From Nostoc sp. TCL26-01 (GTDB taxonomy: Bacteria > Cyanobacteriota > Cyanobacteriia > Cyanobacteriales > Nostocaceae), in assembly GCF_013393945.1 (NCBI RefSeq), contig NZ_CP040300.1:1-64000 (forward strand): a stretch of 64,000 nt of DNA, given 5' to 3'. Shown here in pieces: positions 63,101 through 64,000 of the stretch. How positions within the stretch are numbered: the first letter of the stretch is position 1; the number at the start of each line of letters is the position of its first letter. The notes under the pieces were generated by a model. It was not told the origin of the DNA, searched no databases, and was given only the letters and a program-made list of their open reading frames with translations. Position numbers and translations under genes: made by a program.

Positions 63101-64000
63101 CTGTTAATTCTTGAGTTGCAGATGGTTGTAATAACACGGAAACCTTAGCAGACTCACCTGGATTTAGTGAAGGTATTTCTACAGGAGAAGCTAACTTTAA
63201 CCAAGGTGCTTCTGGAAGCAATATATCTAACGCCCCAGAAGCAATTCCCCCTTGGTTAGTCACGGTAAATTCAACTAATGTTTGTCCTCCCCGCAGCATA
63301 CTAGCTTGTAAGGTGCTGGTATCAGCTACTAATCGCGGTAGAATTTGCTCGACATTCACTGTTACAGGTAAAGTGGCTGTAACTCCTTCGGTGGTATTGA
63401 GACGAATTTGTAACTGGTCGTAGAGTAAGCTGTCATCAGGAACAGTGATGTTGTAGTTGACTGTGATTTCTTCGTTCCCGGCGAGGCTGGTTTTTTGTGG
63501 TGTAACTTCTACAGTCCAATTACTCGGCGCATCAACGATACTTGCAGTTAGTCCTGATAAGCCGATATTACTTAGGTTTTGCAGTTTGACTTGTCCATTA
63601 AAGGTTGTTCCTTCAACAATTTTTTGCGTTACCTGCTGCAAAAATTGGTCATTCTGCTCAAACCGCATTCCTATTAGAGTAAATTGGTCTTCGGCGGCGT
63701 TATCTTCATTAGCAAAACCGGGGAAATAAGCGTTAATGTTGTAAGTCCCTGCTTCACCAGGGAGGGGATTAAACTGTCTAACAAAGTTACCGTTTGCATC
63801 GGTAAATGAATCAAATTCTCGAATTGTGCCTTTATTTTCTACCCTGACTTTGACAAATTCATAAGCTACAGGAGAATTATCGATGTTACTAATAGCTTGT
63901 CCACGCAAGATGACAGAATTTCCGGCTAAACCCGTCTCTGTATCTGTGTAAACTATAGCTCGATAGGCTGGTGTGACTGTAAATGGTGTAATGGTTGTAT
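57105..64000 (-). pseudogene. N-terminal part of the giant surface protein, incomplete at the window edge, ending at an amber codon
   Basis: The frame is open to the right edge of the window, so the true start lies outside (the first in-window start-like codon, at 63908, is only a TTG). Visible in order: Ig/CARDB-like and SdrD-like repeats; a Gly/Trp low-complexity run (GGGGWWGGGGGWWGGG) near 62.2 kb; helical middle; three or four SbsA-type Ig repeats (VDFSEAVKIDTFDSSDITLT); an SdrD B-like domain (GMKWNDIDGDGVKDTGEPGL); a Calx-beta-like repeat; and the first part of a subtilase domain with the catalytic Asp (VIIDTGIDLNHPFF) and His (NNHGSHIASI). The frame stops at TAG (57105-57107) within the expected AAGNS motif and then continues open. 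Confidence 0.85.

Overview
The window looks like part of a large conjugative plasmid (less likely an integrated element) of a filamentous, Nostocales-type cyanobacterium. Supporting signs are the many HIP1 octamers (GCGATCGC), cyanobacterial dispersed repeats and short tandem repeats of the 'ctgactcctga' type, a PEP-CTERM protein, cyanobacterial toxin-antitoxin families, and a backbone of type IV secretion (T4SS), partition and replication genes. No rRNA, tRNA, CRISPR or core metabolic genes were seen.

Layout. (1) 1-14.2 kb: one giant cadherin / putative-Ig / SdrD-like / Rhs surface-protein gene, cut in two by an ISKra4-family insertion sequence (6306-7478). An 8-bp target duplication is present, and precise excision would restore a reading frame of about 4328 codons. 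(2) 14.2-18.4 kb: three toxin-antitoxin modules separated by copies of a dispersed HIP1-rich repeat; one repeat copy carries a 482-bp mini-transposon with TGT...ACA ends and a 5-bp duplication. (3) 18.5-19.3 kb: a PEP-CTERM secreted protein. (4) 19.7-34.4 kb, minus strand: a compact conjugation operon running pilin-like, VirB3/VirB4-type ATPase, two small envelope proteins, VirB6-, VirB8-, VirB10- and VirB9-like proteins, a large exported protein, VirD4/TraG coupling protein and two accessory proteins. No relaxase or VirB11 was recognised in the window. (5) 35.8-41.2 kb, minus strand: a fourth VapBC-like pair, a primase-polymerase (AEP)-type replication protein, and small genes including an XRE regulator. 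(6) 41.6-47.9 kb, plus strand: a ParM/actin-like segregation operon and a membrane-anchored FtsK/HerA-type ATPase. (7) 47.86-48.49 kb: a dense iteron-like region with ACGGCA hexamers followed by 72-bp tandem repeats, a candidate origin or centromere. (8) 48.5-51.0 kb: a retropepsin-like protease with its partner gene, then parA-parB. (9) 51.0-54.3 kb: a decayed TnpB element whose end supplies the parB stop codon, then eleven exact 211-bp tandem units. (10) 54.4-64 kb, minus strand: a giant subtilase / Calx-beta / Ig / RTX surface-protein gene with an in-frame amber codon inside the protease domain; it runs off the right edge.

The most interesting structure is at 50.1-54.3 kb. A perfect 20-bp palindrome lies inside the parB coding sequence and recurs twelve times at exactly 211-bp spacing downstream. 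Each 211-bp unit is itself a rearranged, degraded piece of parB. I infer that this is a centromere (parS-like) array amplified from the gene for its own binding protein. Together with the ParM-type operon, the plasmid seems to carry two different segregation systems plus four addiction modules.
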